A DNA stretch of 64,000 nt from CBDCWT01 sp965223305 (GTDB taxonomy: Bacteria > Planctomycetota > Planctomycetia > Pirellulales > Pirellulaceae), in NCBI GenBank assembly GCA_965223305.1, contig CBDCWT010000061.1:1-64000 (forward strand). Reading direction: 5' to 3'. The position numbers were made by a program, and so were the translations under genes. The notes beneath the pieces are model-generated. The model was not told where the DNA came from and searched no databases. It saw only the letters and a program-made list of their open reading frames with translations. Every line of letters starts with the position of its first letter. Within the stretch, counting starts at the first letter, position 1. Shown piece after piece: positions 25,850-34,841 of the stretch.

Positions 25850-27265
25850 CGACCACGCCCGACCGGTGTGGTTCTTTTGACATCAGCCGGAATGCGTCAG
25901 CATCCGGTTTGGCGGCAAACCGCGTAAGACGTTCGGGAGGGCGAGGCTCCTGTCGAGCCGACGCTACATCGGAGTGCCGGTTCTGGTCTGCAAACCGTGG
26001 GCTAACGCCCAGCGGCTGATTTTGCATTACGGTCCCCGGTCATCCTGTTGATCCTGTCAATCCTGTCAAAAAGACGAGAGACAGGATCAACATGATGAAC
26101 AGGATTGAGGGACGGCAAACCCACGGCGGGTTATCCCATCACACTGCTGCAACAGTCGTGTAAGACGTTCGGGAGGGCGAGGCTCCTGCCGAGCCGACGC
26201 TACATTGGAGTGCCGGTTCTGGTTTGCAAACCGTGGGCTAACGCCCAGCGGCTGATGTTGCATCACGGTCCCCGGTCATCCAGTTGATCTTGTAAATCCT
26301 GTCAAAAGGCAGAAGACAGGATCAACATGATGAACAGGATTGAGGGACGGCAAACCCACGGCGGGTTATCCCATCACACCGCCGTAACAGTCGTGTAAGA
26401 CGTTCGGGAGGGCGAGGCTCCTGTCGAGCCGCGGCTACATTGGAGTGCCGGTTCTGGTTTGCAAACCGTGGGCTAACGCCCAGCGGCTGATTTTGCATTA
26501 CGGTCCCCGGTCATCCTGTTGATCCTGTAAATCCTGTCAAAAGGCAGAAGACAGGATCAACATGATGAACAGGATTGAGGGGACGGCAAACCCACGGCGG
26601 GTTATCCCATCATATCGCCGTAACAAGTCGTGTAAGACGTTCGGGAGGGCGAGGCTCCTGCCGAGCCGACGCTACATCGGAGTGCCGGTTCTGGTGGCAA
26701 ACCGTGGGCTAACGCCCAGCGGCTGATGTTGCATTACGGTCCCCGGTCATCCAGTTGATCTTGTAAATCCTGTCAAAAGGCAGAAGACAGGATCAACATG
26801 ATGAACAGGATTGAGGGACGGCAAACCCACGGCGGGTTATCCCATCACACTGCTGCAACAGTCGTGTAAGACGTTCGGGAGGGCGAGGCTCCTGCGCGAG
26901 CCGCGGCTACATCGGAGTGCCGGTTCTGGTGGCAAACCGTGGGCTAACGCCCAGCGGCTGATTTGCATTACGGTCGCAGGTCATCCTGTTGATCTTGTAA
27001 ATCCTGTCAAAAAGCAGAAGACAGGATCAACGTGATGAACAGGATTGAGGGACGGCAAACCCACGGCGGGTTATCCCATCACACCGCCGTAACAGTCGTG
27101 TAAGACGTTCGGGAGGGCGAGGCTCCTGCCGAGCCGCGGCTACATTGGAGTGCCGGTTCTGGTGGCAAACCGTGGGCTAACGCCCAGCGGCTGATGTTGC
27201 ATCACGGTTCCCCGGTCATCCTGTTGATCTTGTAAATCCTGTCAAAAAAAGGGCAGCAGGATCAA
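25850..27265. repeat. ~235-bp tandem repeat array, five full units plus a partial
   Basis: Units begin at the TAAGACGTTCGGGA mark at 25925, 26161, 26396, 26633, 26867 and 27101 (spacing 234-237). Each carries a GGGAGGGCGAGGCTCCTGCC hairpin, an AACCG/CGGCTGAT hairpin (for example 25993-26020, 26229-26256, 26464-26491, 26700-26727, 26935-26962, 27168-27195), and an inverted repeat CCTGTTGATC ... GATCAACATGATGAACAGG. An extra reverse hairpin lies at 25882-25909. Units differ slightly in sequence. Short open frames inside are not genes. Confidence 0.92.
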
Positions 27266-27284
27266 CAGCAGGCTCGCTTGTCGA

Positions 27285-27326
27285 TCAAACATTTGTATGA
27301 TACACTTGTTTCAAATGGATGTTTGA
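27285..27326. promoter_or_regulatory. candidate operator/promoter for the TetR-efflux operon
   Basis: Perfect 8-bp inverted repeat TCAAACAT (27285-27292) / ATGTTTGA (27319-27326) with extra pairing TTG/CAA inside, spanning a TATGAT (27296-27301) that could be a -10 element. It lies 20 bases upstream of the TTG start of the TetR gene. Fits TetR autoregulation; not proven. Confidence 0.4.
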
Positions 27327-27346
27327 ATTCGAGCGAGATCGTTCTC

Positions 27347-27988
27347 TTGTCTGACGCGACCCGTCAACGTGTACTGCACGCCGCCGGCCCTATTTTCGCG
27401 GAAAAGGGCTTTGCTGACGCGACGGTGCGGGAAATCTGTGCGGCGGCGAACACCAACCAGGCGGCTGTGAATTACCACTTTGGCGACAAGCAGGGACTCT
27501 ACCTGGAGGTCGTCAAGTTGGCTCATACCAAGAGGATGGAGCAAGTCCCGCCCGCCCAATGGCCCACTGACACAGAACCGGCTGAAAAACTGCGGATTTT
27601 CATTCGCACGACCCTGACTAGGATGCTGGAAACCCGTGATTTGCAGTGGCCAACCTGCCTGATGATGCGGGAGATGCTGCAGCCGACGATTGCCTGTCAG
27701 TCGTTGGTCGAGGATTTTATCCGCCCCCAGTTGGCCCAGTTGCTCGAGATTTTGGATGAGTTTCTACCTGCAGAGACGACGCCCGCCCGCCGCTATCAGA
27801 CAGCGTTCAGCATCATTGGTCAGTGTTTGCATTATCGAGTGGCGGGGGAGATTGTGTCGTTGTTAATACCGGCAGAGGAAATTGCGTCGGACTACGGAGT
27901 GGATCAGTTGGCAGAGCATATTACGGACTTCTCGCTGGCTGCATTGGCTAGGCTGTCGAGTCCTACTTGCCAGTCGGGGAGCGAGTGA
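27347..27988 (+). CDS. TetR-family regulator (CerR/DUF1956-like C-terminus)
   Basis: 213 residues from TTG 27347. N-terminal TetR helix-turn-helix: TRQRVLHAAGPIFAEKGFADATVREICAAANTNQAAVNYHFGDKQGLY at about 5-52. The C-terminal ligand-binding half (EKLRIFIRTTLTRML...) resembles the CerR group. An upstream TTG at 27278 would add 23 residues but overlaps the candidate operator. The adaptor, RND pump and a deiminase-like gene follow on the same strand, so this probably represses the pump operon. Confidence 0.9.
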   Translation: MSDATRQRVLHAAGPIFAEKGFADATVREICAAANTNQAAVNYHFGDKQGLYLEVVKLAHTKRMEQVPPAQWPTDTEPAEKLRIFIRTTLTRMLETRDLQWPTCLMMREMLQPTIACQSLVEDFIRPQLAQLLEILDEFLPAETTPARRYQTAFSIIGQCLHYRVAGEIVSLLIPAEEIASDYGVDQLAEHITDFSLAALARLSSPTCQSGSE

Positions 27989-28007
27989 CCGGCGGGGTAC
28001 AGGAGTC

Positions 28008-29390
28008 ATGGCAACAATGAGTCAGGTGAGGCCCCATCGGGCAGAAATCGCGCGAACTGCTATCCCGCTGTTGATCTTAGCGGCTGGGGTTGGCGGTTTC
28101 CTGGTATTTGGTCAGCGGCCCGAGGTGCCACAGCGGGAAGGAACTGCGGCCGTTGCGGCCTCGGTGGAGACGGCCGCCGTCCACGAGTTTCAGGAGGAGC
28201 TGACGCTCGAAGTCGAGGGCGTTGCTGTGCCCTACCGGCAAGTCACTATTTCTGCTGAGGTCTCCGGCCGCATCGTGGCTAAAGAAACATCCAGCCGCGC
28301 CGGCAGTTTTGTCGATCAGGACGATTTCCTCCTGGAGATCGACCCGACGGATTACCAGCTGGAGGTGACCCGCATCGAGAGGGAGCTGGCCAAGTCAGCA
28401 GCAGAAGTCGCGTCAGTCGAGGTCGACATTGCCAACTCGCGCGCCCTGTTGGCCTTGGCCGAAGAGGAGCTAGTGCTGCGCGGCAAAGAGCTCCAGCGGC
28501 GGGAGAGGCTGTTCGCGAGCAAGTCGATCAGCGAGAGCGAATTGGAGGACTCGCAGCGGTTGGAGCTGGCAGCACGCAATGGGCTTCAGACGATGCAAAA
28601 CCAACTGGCTTCGTTCCGGCAGCAGAAACAGACGTTGGAAGCAGCCCGAGAGTTGGTCGAGGTGCAGTTGCAGAGAGCTCAGGTTGACCGGCAGCGAACC
28701 CGTGTGCATTCGGCGGTGACGGGCACGATTAGCAAGGACTACGTGGAGCAGGAGGACTTTGTCAACAAGGGAGACCCGCTCTACTTGTTGACCGACGCCC
28801 GACACATGGAGGTTCAGTGTAGTCTCAGGATCGATCAGCTTTACTGGTTGTGGCTGCAAGCAGGAACTTTTGTGGGCAACAGTGGGAATCCGGAATCTGT
28901 CTTCGAAGTGCCGCAGACGGACGTCGAAGTCGTGTTTGAGTTCGACGGCCAGCAGTATGTGTGGGAAGGGAGATTGTCGCGTTACGAGGGGACGGGATTG
29001 GACGCCGACACACGGTTGGTACCATGCCGCGTCCGAGTGGACGAGCCGACGCAAGTCAAGCGAATAGGTGGCAGCTCCGAGCCCCGCCCGGGGGGACTCT
29101 CGGTGCCCATGTTGTTTACCGGAATGTACGTCACGGTTCGGATCCCGGTCCGCGCACCGGAGGCGATGCTCTCCGTACCGGCCGCTGCGCTCCGCGCCGG
29201 TGGGCAGGTGTGGGTCGTCGAGGACGGAGCTCTGCGTGTTGAGACAGTCACCACGGCGTTGGTCGAGCGGGAGAGGGTGATCTTGCGGCGACCTCTCGAG
29301 GAGCGGCTGCGCCCCGGCGACCGGGTGGTGGTCTCTCCCTTGCCCAACCCGAGAACGGGAATGGCTGTGGCGGAGGTGCATCGGCCGTGA
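28008..29390 (+). CDS. RND efflux periplasmic adaptor (HlyD/AcrA-type)
   Basis: Membrane-fusion protein bridging an RND pump and outer membrane. Start ATG 28008 (or 28017, better spaced from AGGAG at 28001). Membrane anchor at about 15-36 (TAIPLLILAAGVGGFLVFG), barrel-sandwich/lipoyl half (VSGRIVAKETSSRAGSFVDQDD), a long coiled-coil hairpin at about 125-225 (RIERELAKSAAEVASVE...), the second lipoyl half (VHSAVTGTISKDYVEQEDFVNKGDPL) and a beta-barrel. Its stop codon overlaps the GTG start of the RND gene by four bases, so translation is coupled. Confidence 0.92.
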   Translation: MATMSQVRPHRAEIARTAIPLLILAAGVGGFLVFGQRPEVPQREGTAAVAASVETAAVHEFQEELTLEVEGVAVPYRQVTISAEVSGRIVAKETSSRAGSFVDQDDFLLEIDPTDYQLEVTRIERELAKSAAEVASVEVDIANSRALLALAEEELVLRGKELQRRERLFASKSISESELEDSQRLELAARNGLQTMQNQLASFRQQKQTLEAARELVEVQLQRAQVDRQRTRVHSAVTGTISKDYVEQEDFVNKGDPLYLLTDARHMEVQCSLRIDQLYWLWLQAGTFVGNSGNPESVFEVPQTDVEVVFEFDGQQYVWEGRLSRYEGTGLDADTRLVPCRVRVDEPTQVKRIGGSSEPRPGGLSVPMLFTGMYVTVRIPVRAPEAMLSVPAAALRAGGQVWVVEDGALRVETVTTALVERERVILRRPLEERLRPGDRVVVSPLPNPRTGMAVAEVHRP

Positions 29391-32300
29391 GATCCGTCGT
29401 CCAATGGGCGATCCAGAATCGCCCGGCCATGAACACGGCGCTCGCCAGCATCCTCGTGGTTGGTCTGATCGCCGGTGTGATGTTGCGGCGCGAAGAGTTC
29501 CCTCGTTTCGAGCTAGAGATCGTGCTGGTGCGAGTCCCCTATCCGGGTGCGAGCCCGGACGAGGTGGAGAGCGGCATCTGCCAGAAGGTGGAAGAGTCGG
29601 TGCGGTCGATTGACGGCATCAAAAAGGTGACTTCCGTGGCGGGGGAAGGAGCCGGTAATGTCATCATCGAGCTGCAGTCGGACGTGCCAGATGTTCAAAA
29701 GGTCCGCAACGAGATCGAGTCGCAGATCGACCGCATCCCCAGTTTCCCTGAGTTGGCTGAGGAGCCGGAGATCCAGCAGATCACGATCCGCAACCCGGCG
29801 ATCAAGGTGGGGATCGTAGCGGAGCCCAGCGAATCGGTGCAAGCGGAGAGGGAGTTGCGCGACGTCGTCGAGCAGGTGCGCGAGGAGTTGCTGCTGATCC
29901 CTGAGATATCGGTTGCTGACATCTTGGGTGAGCGTGAGTATCAGATCGACGTCGAAATCTCGGAAACGACGCTCCGCAAGTACGATCTATCGCTGCAGGA
30001 GGTGGCCCGCCGGATTCGCCGTCAGAATCTGGAGCTACCTGGTGGCAAGATTCGTGACGAGTCGCAGGTGTTTCTGCTGCGCGGCAAGCACAAGCGGCTA
30101 AGCGGTGCCGAAATCGCCGAAATTCCCTTGATCTCCAGAAGAGATGGAGTGGTGTTGACCGTCGGCGATTTGGGGATTGTGCGCGACGAATTCGTGGACA
30201 CGACCTCGATCAGCAGCATTAGCGGACAACCCGGGATGGTGATTTCGGTCGATGCGGCGGCTCGTGAGGACTTGTTAGCGATGACTGCGGCAGTGCGTCG
30301 CTACGTAGAATCAGCGGAACTGCCGGCGGGCTATCGATTCGAGGTGTTCGATGACAAGTCGGTCCACGTCCGCGACCGGCTGGAGTTGCTGAAAAAGAAC
30401 GGCGCACAAGGTTTGCTGTTGGTTTTTATCGTGCTGGCCTTGTTCTTGGAGATGCGCCTTTCGTTTTGGGTTGCCCTGGGGATTCCGGTGTCGGTGCTAG
30501 GTGCCTGCGCTGTGCTTTGGCAATTCGATCAAACGATGAACATGCTGTCCATGTTCTCATTCTTGATTGCCTTGGGGATCGTGGTGGACGACGCGATTGT
30601 GATCGGCGAGAACATCTACGCTCACCGTGAGCAAGGCAAGGATTTTGTGCAGGCCGCACTGGACGGCACGGTCGAAGTGCTCCCGTCGGTAGCAACGTCG
30701 GTTACCACAACGGTCTTCGCCTTTGCACCAATGTTCTTCGTCACGGGCGTGATGGGCAAATTCTTCGCGGTGATGCCGTTGGCGGTCATCGCCATGCTGG
30801 TGATTTCACTTGTCGAAAGCGCCCTGATCCTGCCGTGCCACCTAGCTCACCGTCCCGATCCGAAGTCGTTGACTGAACGCGCCCAGACTTGGCGAAAAAC
30901 TCGGGAGATGGCATTCGCTCGCCACATCCTGGGCCCGCTGCTGGTGCTCTTCGCGTTTCTAGCGGATCGGCTCTGGTATCCGTTTCAGCGTTTGGGGGCC
31001 GCGGCGGCTTGGGTCAATCGCCACTTCAGCCATTTCTTGGATTGGCTAATCTTTCGCATCTACACACCGGTTTTGCGGTTCTGTCTCAAGCAGCCAGCGA
31101 TCCCGATCAGCACCGCGGTCGCGGTGTTAATTTTCTCATTCGGTCTGGTGCAGAACGGGACCGTTCCTTGGGTGATCTTCCCGAAACTCGACACCCCCCA
31201 AATCAAGGCGACGGTTGTTTTCCCGGATGGCACACCAGCTAGTGTGACGGACGAGGCGACTCGCCACATCGAGCGTTCGATTCTGGCGATTAGCGAGGAT
31301 CACCAGCAGCGCGACGCCCCGATTCTGAAATTGACTCACCGTCTGGTAGGTCAAATTAGCGGACAGAGTATAGGGGACGCCAACGGGGTTTCGGAGGGAT
31401 CGCACGTGGGATCCGTCCAAGTCGAGTTGGTAAACAACACGGAGCGCGACGTCGCGAGCCAGGAGATCATCGACAACTGGCGGCGGGAGGTAGGTCAAAT
31501 AGCTGGTGCGGAGAGTGTGACCTACGAGTCGGTCGCGATGTCGCCGGGAGGCCGGGCGATCGAGTTCAAGTTGTTAGCTCCCGCTCGCCACATGGACGTG
31601 CTCGAGCAAGCGGTCGACGCCTGCAAAGAAAAGCTGAGCAGCTATCCCGGTGTACTGGATATCGCAGATGACTCGCGGCCCGGCAAGTGGGAACTGCAGC
31701 TGCAAGTGAAAGAGAGTGCCCTCAGCATGGGAGTGCCGCTCGAGGACATCGCGCGATCGGTCCGAGCAGCGTACTATGGCGAGGAAGTCATGCGGCTGCA
31801 GCGAGGCCGTCACGAGGTCAAGCTGATGGTGCGTTATCCCGCCGCGGAACGTCACTCGCTGGCCGACTTCAACGACCTGCGCGTCGACACCGGAGACGGG
31901 ATCAAAAGGCCCATTACGGAGTTGGCCGATATCAACATCTCGCAGGGGTACTCTGAAATCAATCGCCTGGACCAGCTCCGCTCGATCACAATCATGGCTG
32001 ATGTCGACGAGTCTGAATCCAACGCGGCTACGATTGTTGCGGACATGAAGGCCAACTTCGTAGACGGTCTGCTGGACGAGCACCCCCAGCTAGAGGTTCG
32101 CTGGGAAGGGCAGCAGGAACAGTCCGTTGAGTCGATACGGAGCCTGTTTTTTGGCTTGGGGATTGCCTTGGCAGCCATGTTCGTCTTATTGACGCTCGAA
32201 TTTAATTCCTATTTGCAGCCGGCAATCATCATGGCGGTCATTCCCTTTGGTATGATCGGTGCGCTCTGGGGACATGCGGCCATGGGTTTGCCGCTGACGC

Positions 32301-32722
32301 TGTTCAGCGTGCTTGGCCTGGTTGCCCTCTCTGGGGTTGTCGTCAACGATTCCATCGTACTGGTCGATTTCATCAATACTCGAGTGAGGGAGGGAATCCC
32401 GCTGCACCGGGCACTTGTTGAGAGCGGGCAGCGAAGGTTTCGTCCCGTGCTGCTCACATCGCTGACGACCGTGGCGGGGCTGTTGCCGCTGCTCACGGAA
32501 ACCTCGATGCAGGCACAACTGTTGATTCCGATGGCCAATAGCCTGTGTTTTGGTTTGATGTTCTCGACCGTGCTCGTGTTGTTGTTGGTACCAGCGTTTT
32601 ACCTTGTCTACGACGAGCTATTCGGACGTCGCAGCCAGCCCAGAGCGCAGCCCAGCAGCTCGGGCAACGGTAAGCCGCTCGAGGATCCGCAAGCCCAATC
32701 GAGCTTGAGGCTGAAGGCATAG
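29387..32722 (+). CDS. RND multidrug efflux transporter permease (AcrB-type)
   Basis: Proton-driven inner-membrane pump, 1111 residues, GTG start. Standard twelve-helix layout with porter loops after TM1 and TM7. Core signatures: PYPGASPDEVES in the first porter loop, SIAFLIALGIVVDDAIVIGEN-type TM4 containing the DD pair (GIVVDDAIVIGE), and the second-half LVALSGVVVNDSIVLVDF helix. Substrate unknown. Near 1020-1060 is a longer than usual loop before the C-terminus, which is Gly/Ser/Gln-rich. Cotranscribed with adaptor and with a deiminase-like gene. Confidence 0.95.
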   Translation: MRSVVQWAIQNRPAMNTALASILVVGLIAGVMLRREEFPRFELEIVLVRVPYPGASPDEVESGICQKVEESVRSIDGIKKVTSVAGEGAGNVIIELQSDVPDVQKVRNEIESQIDRIPSFPELAEEPEIQQITIRNPAIKVGIVAEPSESVQAERELRDVVEQVREELLLIPEISVADILGEREYQIDVEISETTLRKYDLSLQEVARRIRRQNLELPGGKIRDESQVFLLRGKHKRLSGAEIAEIPLISRRDGVVLTVGDLGIVRDEFVDTTSISSISGQPGMVISVDAAAREDLLAMTAAVRRYVESAELPAGYRFEVFDDKSVHVRDRLELLKKNGAQGLLLVFIVLALFLEMRLSFWVALGIPVSVLGACAVLWQFDQTMNMLSMFSFLIALGIVVDDAIVIGENIYAHREQGKDFVQAALDGTVEVLPSVATSVTTTVFAFAPMFFVTGVMGKFFAVMPLAVIAMLVISLVESALILPCHLAHRPDPKSLTERAQTWRKTREMAFARHILGPLLVLFAFLADRLWYPFQRLGAAAAWVNRHFSHFLDWLIFRIYTPVLRFCLKQPAIPISTAVAVLIFSFGLVQNGTVPWVIFPKLDTPQIKATVVFPDGTPASVTDEATRHIERSILAISEDHQQRDAPILKLTHRLVGQISGQSIGDANGVSEGSHVGSVQVELVNNTERDVASQEIIDNWRREVGQIAGAESVTYESVAMSPGGRAIEFKLLAPARHMDVLEQAVDACKEKLSSYPGVLDIADDSRPGKWELQLQVKESALSMGVPLEDIARSVRAAYYGEEVMRLQRGRHEVKLMVRYPAAERHSLADFNDLRVDTGDGIKRPITELADINISQGYSEINRLDQLRSITIMADVDESESNAATIVADMKANFVDGLLDEHPQLEVRWEGQQEQSVESIRSLFFGLGIALAAMFVLLTLEFNSYLQPAIIMAVIPFGMIGALWGHAAMGLPLTLFSVLGLVALSGVVVNDSIVLVDFINTRVREGIPLHRALVESGQRRFRPVLLTSLTTVAGLLPLLTETSMQAQLLIPMANSLCFGLMFSTVLVLLLVPAFYLVYDELFGRRSQPRAQPSSSGNGKPLEDPQAQSSLRLKA

Positions 32723-32756
32723 ATGAGCTGGAGCTTGCAGCTGAGGGAGGAAACGT

Positions 32757-34841
32757 GTGAGCAAGCACAGTAAATCTCGTTCAGCAGTCCGCCCATCGAA
32801 GGCCGTGCCTCCCCGCCCTCACTCCGCCGGGTGGATGATTGCGTTGGTTGTCCTCATGCTCGTGGGGCTGGGGGCTGTTTGGCTCGGGACTCAGAGAGGT
32901 GCTCAGCCTTCCGGTGAATTGGAGATGGCCCGCCAGCGACTAGAGCGGGTCGCCCAAGAGGACCAGCTCGAGTTCGCTGATTTCCAACGGGCTGTCGAGA
33001 ACGTCCTTCATCAAACGGGTTATCTCCGACAGCCGCTGACGCCGTCGATGGTCGATGTGCTGAGCAGCGGAGCCGGCTTCTTCGAGCGGTTCGTGGCCTT
33101 TCACGCCGAAGATCCTCGCAGCGAGCCCACGCGCGCGCGAGTACATCACCTGCTCGGCAGAATCCATCGCAGATTGGGGCAGATGGACCGCGCGGAAGTG
33201 GCATTTCGTGACTCTCAGCGGACCCTGCTTCGGTCGATCGGCGGGCAAGATCATGCAGAGACGCAGCTCGGGTTAGCGATCGCGGAGAATGCCCTGAGTT
33301 GCCTGCTCGTGGATACTGGCAGACTGAACGCTGCGGCGACGCTCCAGGTGGAGGTCGTGAAGCGGCTGGAACAGCTAGCGGCGGTCCCTTCGCTGAGCGG
33401 TGTGTCGCGCGCTCAACTCGCCCTCGCCCTCCGCAATTGGGGGCTCATCGCCGCTGCGGCGGGGCGCGACGGAACGGCCCACGTGAAGCGTAGCGTAGAG
33501 TTGGTGGCGCGAGACTCGGGCCGCGTGGAGGAGAGCGTTGAGCCGCAGGAGTTCTTGATCGATAGTTATCAGATTTTGGCCGAGTTGTACTTTCGGTGTG
33601 GGGAGATTTCGGCGGCCTCGGCTGCCTGCCGGCGCAGCCTCGAGCTCCTCGACCAGCTCCGCTCGGACGTGCGATCCGTTTCCAGCCGGATGGGTTACAC
33701 TCCAGCTTCGCGAGCGCACGGCACGGCCCGTATCTTGGCTGCCGCCAACTTGGAACTGCTCGGCAGCCACCAGGAAGGTCAACACAGTGCGGTCAACAGC
33801 TGGCGATGGAGACTGCTCCATCCGATGCCAGGCGAGGCGTTGCGCCCAGACATACTGGTCAAGGCAAGGTTGCCTGCTGAATTCGAGCGGCAGGACGCGT
33901 TGCTGATCAACTGGCTCGATCGTCCTTGGTTGACCGATGTGCTGGCACAGGTGGTGGCGGCAGTCTGGCAACAGACGCAGGTTGTCATTCTTGTAGAAGA
34001 CGAGCTGCTTGAGCGATCCGCCAGGAAGTCACTGGCAGGGACCGACGTCGACACGACTCGGCTTCTCTTCTTTAAGCTGGCTACCGAGACAGCCTGGGCC
34101 AGGGATTGGGGGCCGCTAATCGTCTCGACCAGCACCGAAACACATAGATGGGTGGACCCTATCTCGACAGCGAACCTGCGTTTTGCCAGGTTTCGGGATG
34201 ACCACGTACCGACCGAACTAGCTCGCTTGCTCGAGGTACCGGTGGTCGAGGCACCGATCTTCTTACACGGTGGCGGGCTGCTGACAAATGGAGCGGGGTT
34301 GTGTGTCGTCGCCAAAAGTCAGTTGTCGTGGAACGCGGAGCTGGGGATCTCCGAGCCGCACGTCACGACCACCTTGAAGCGGCTTTGCGGCGCGGAGCAA
34401 ATCGAGTATGTCGAGACGCTCGTAGACGAACCGACCGAGCACGTTGACTGGTTCGCGGCCTTCACGGCAGTGGACAGCATCGTCGTCGGGGACTATCGCG
34501 GCGCGGATCCGGTAAACACCGTCATTTTGGATCGTTGCGCTGCACAACTTGCTGGTCTCTCGACGCCGGCTGGACCGCTGAAAGTCCATCGCATTCCGAT
34601 GCCGGCTCGCGGCGACGACTATTTTGGCGGCACCTACACGAACGTCGTCTTCGCCAACGGGGTGTTACTCGTACCGACCTGGCCGGACTCACCCGCGGAG
34701 AACGCGGAGGCGATCGAGCTTTACGGTCGCCTGCTGCCGGACTGGAAAGTGGTCGGTATCGACTGCAGCTCACTGGTCGCCAGAGAGGGGGCTCTCCGCT
34801 GCGCCACGAGAAACCTCTATCGGCTTCCGAAGGTCGATTGA
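32757..34841 (+). CDS. membrane-anchored TPR protein fused to PAD_porph/agmatine-deiminase-like domain
   Basis: GTG start; 694 residues. TM anchor at about 25-44, then TPR-like helices (about 55-330: ARVHHLLGRIHRRLGQMDRAEVAFRD). The region 370-694 matches the PAD_porph (agmatine/peptidylarginine deiminase) fold, with catalytic-type residues all present: D450 in WARDWGP, H562 and D564 in TEHVDWF, N629 in TYTNVVFANG, C682 in LRCATRNL. The usual acidic pair near 504 is replaced (LHGGGLLTNGAG), so activity is uncertain. Such enzymes convert arginine-type guanidinium groups to citrulline or carbamoyl products. Last gene of a TetR-adaptor-RND operon. Its 3' end is duplicated downstream. Confidence 0.85.
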   Translation: MSKHSKSRSAVRPSKAVPPRPHSAGWMIALVVLMLVGLGAVWLGTQRGAQPSGELEMARQRLERVAQEDQLEFADFQRAVENVLHQTGYLRQPLTPSMVDVLSSGAGFFERFVAFHAEDPRSEPTRARVHHLLGRIHRRLGQMDRAEVAFRDSQRTLLRSIGGQDHAETQLGLAIAENALSCLLVDTGRLNAAATLQVEVVKRLEQLAAVPSLSGVSRAQLALALRNWGLIAAAAGRDGTAHVKRSVELVARDSGRVEESVEPQEFLIDSYQILAELYFRCGEISAASAACRRSLELLDQLRSDVRSVSSRMGYTPASRAHGTARILAAANLELLGSHQEGQHSAVNSWRWRLLHPMPGEALRPDILVKARLPAEFERQDALLINWLDRPWLTDVLAQVVAAVWQQTQVVILVEDELLERSARKSLAGTDVDTTRLLFFKLATETAWARDWGPLIVSTSTETHRWVDPISTANLRFARFRDDHVPTELARLLEVPVVEAPIFLHGGGLLTNGAGLCVVAKSQLSWNAELGISEPHVTTTLKRLCGAEQIEYVETLVDEPTEHVDWFAAFTAVDSIVVGDYRGADPVNTVILDRCAAQLAGLSTPAGPLKVHRIPMPARGDDYFGGTYTNVVFANGVLLVPTWPDSPAENAEAIELYGRLLPDWKVVGIDCSSLVAREGALRCATRNLYRLPKVD

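Noticed and set aside
25925..27265. CRISPR array
   Set aside because: The repeat unit is ~235 bp with only a few copies; there are no short spacers and no cas genes. It is a satellite-like tandem repeat.
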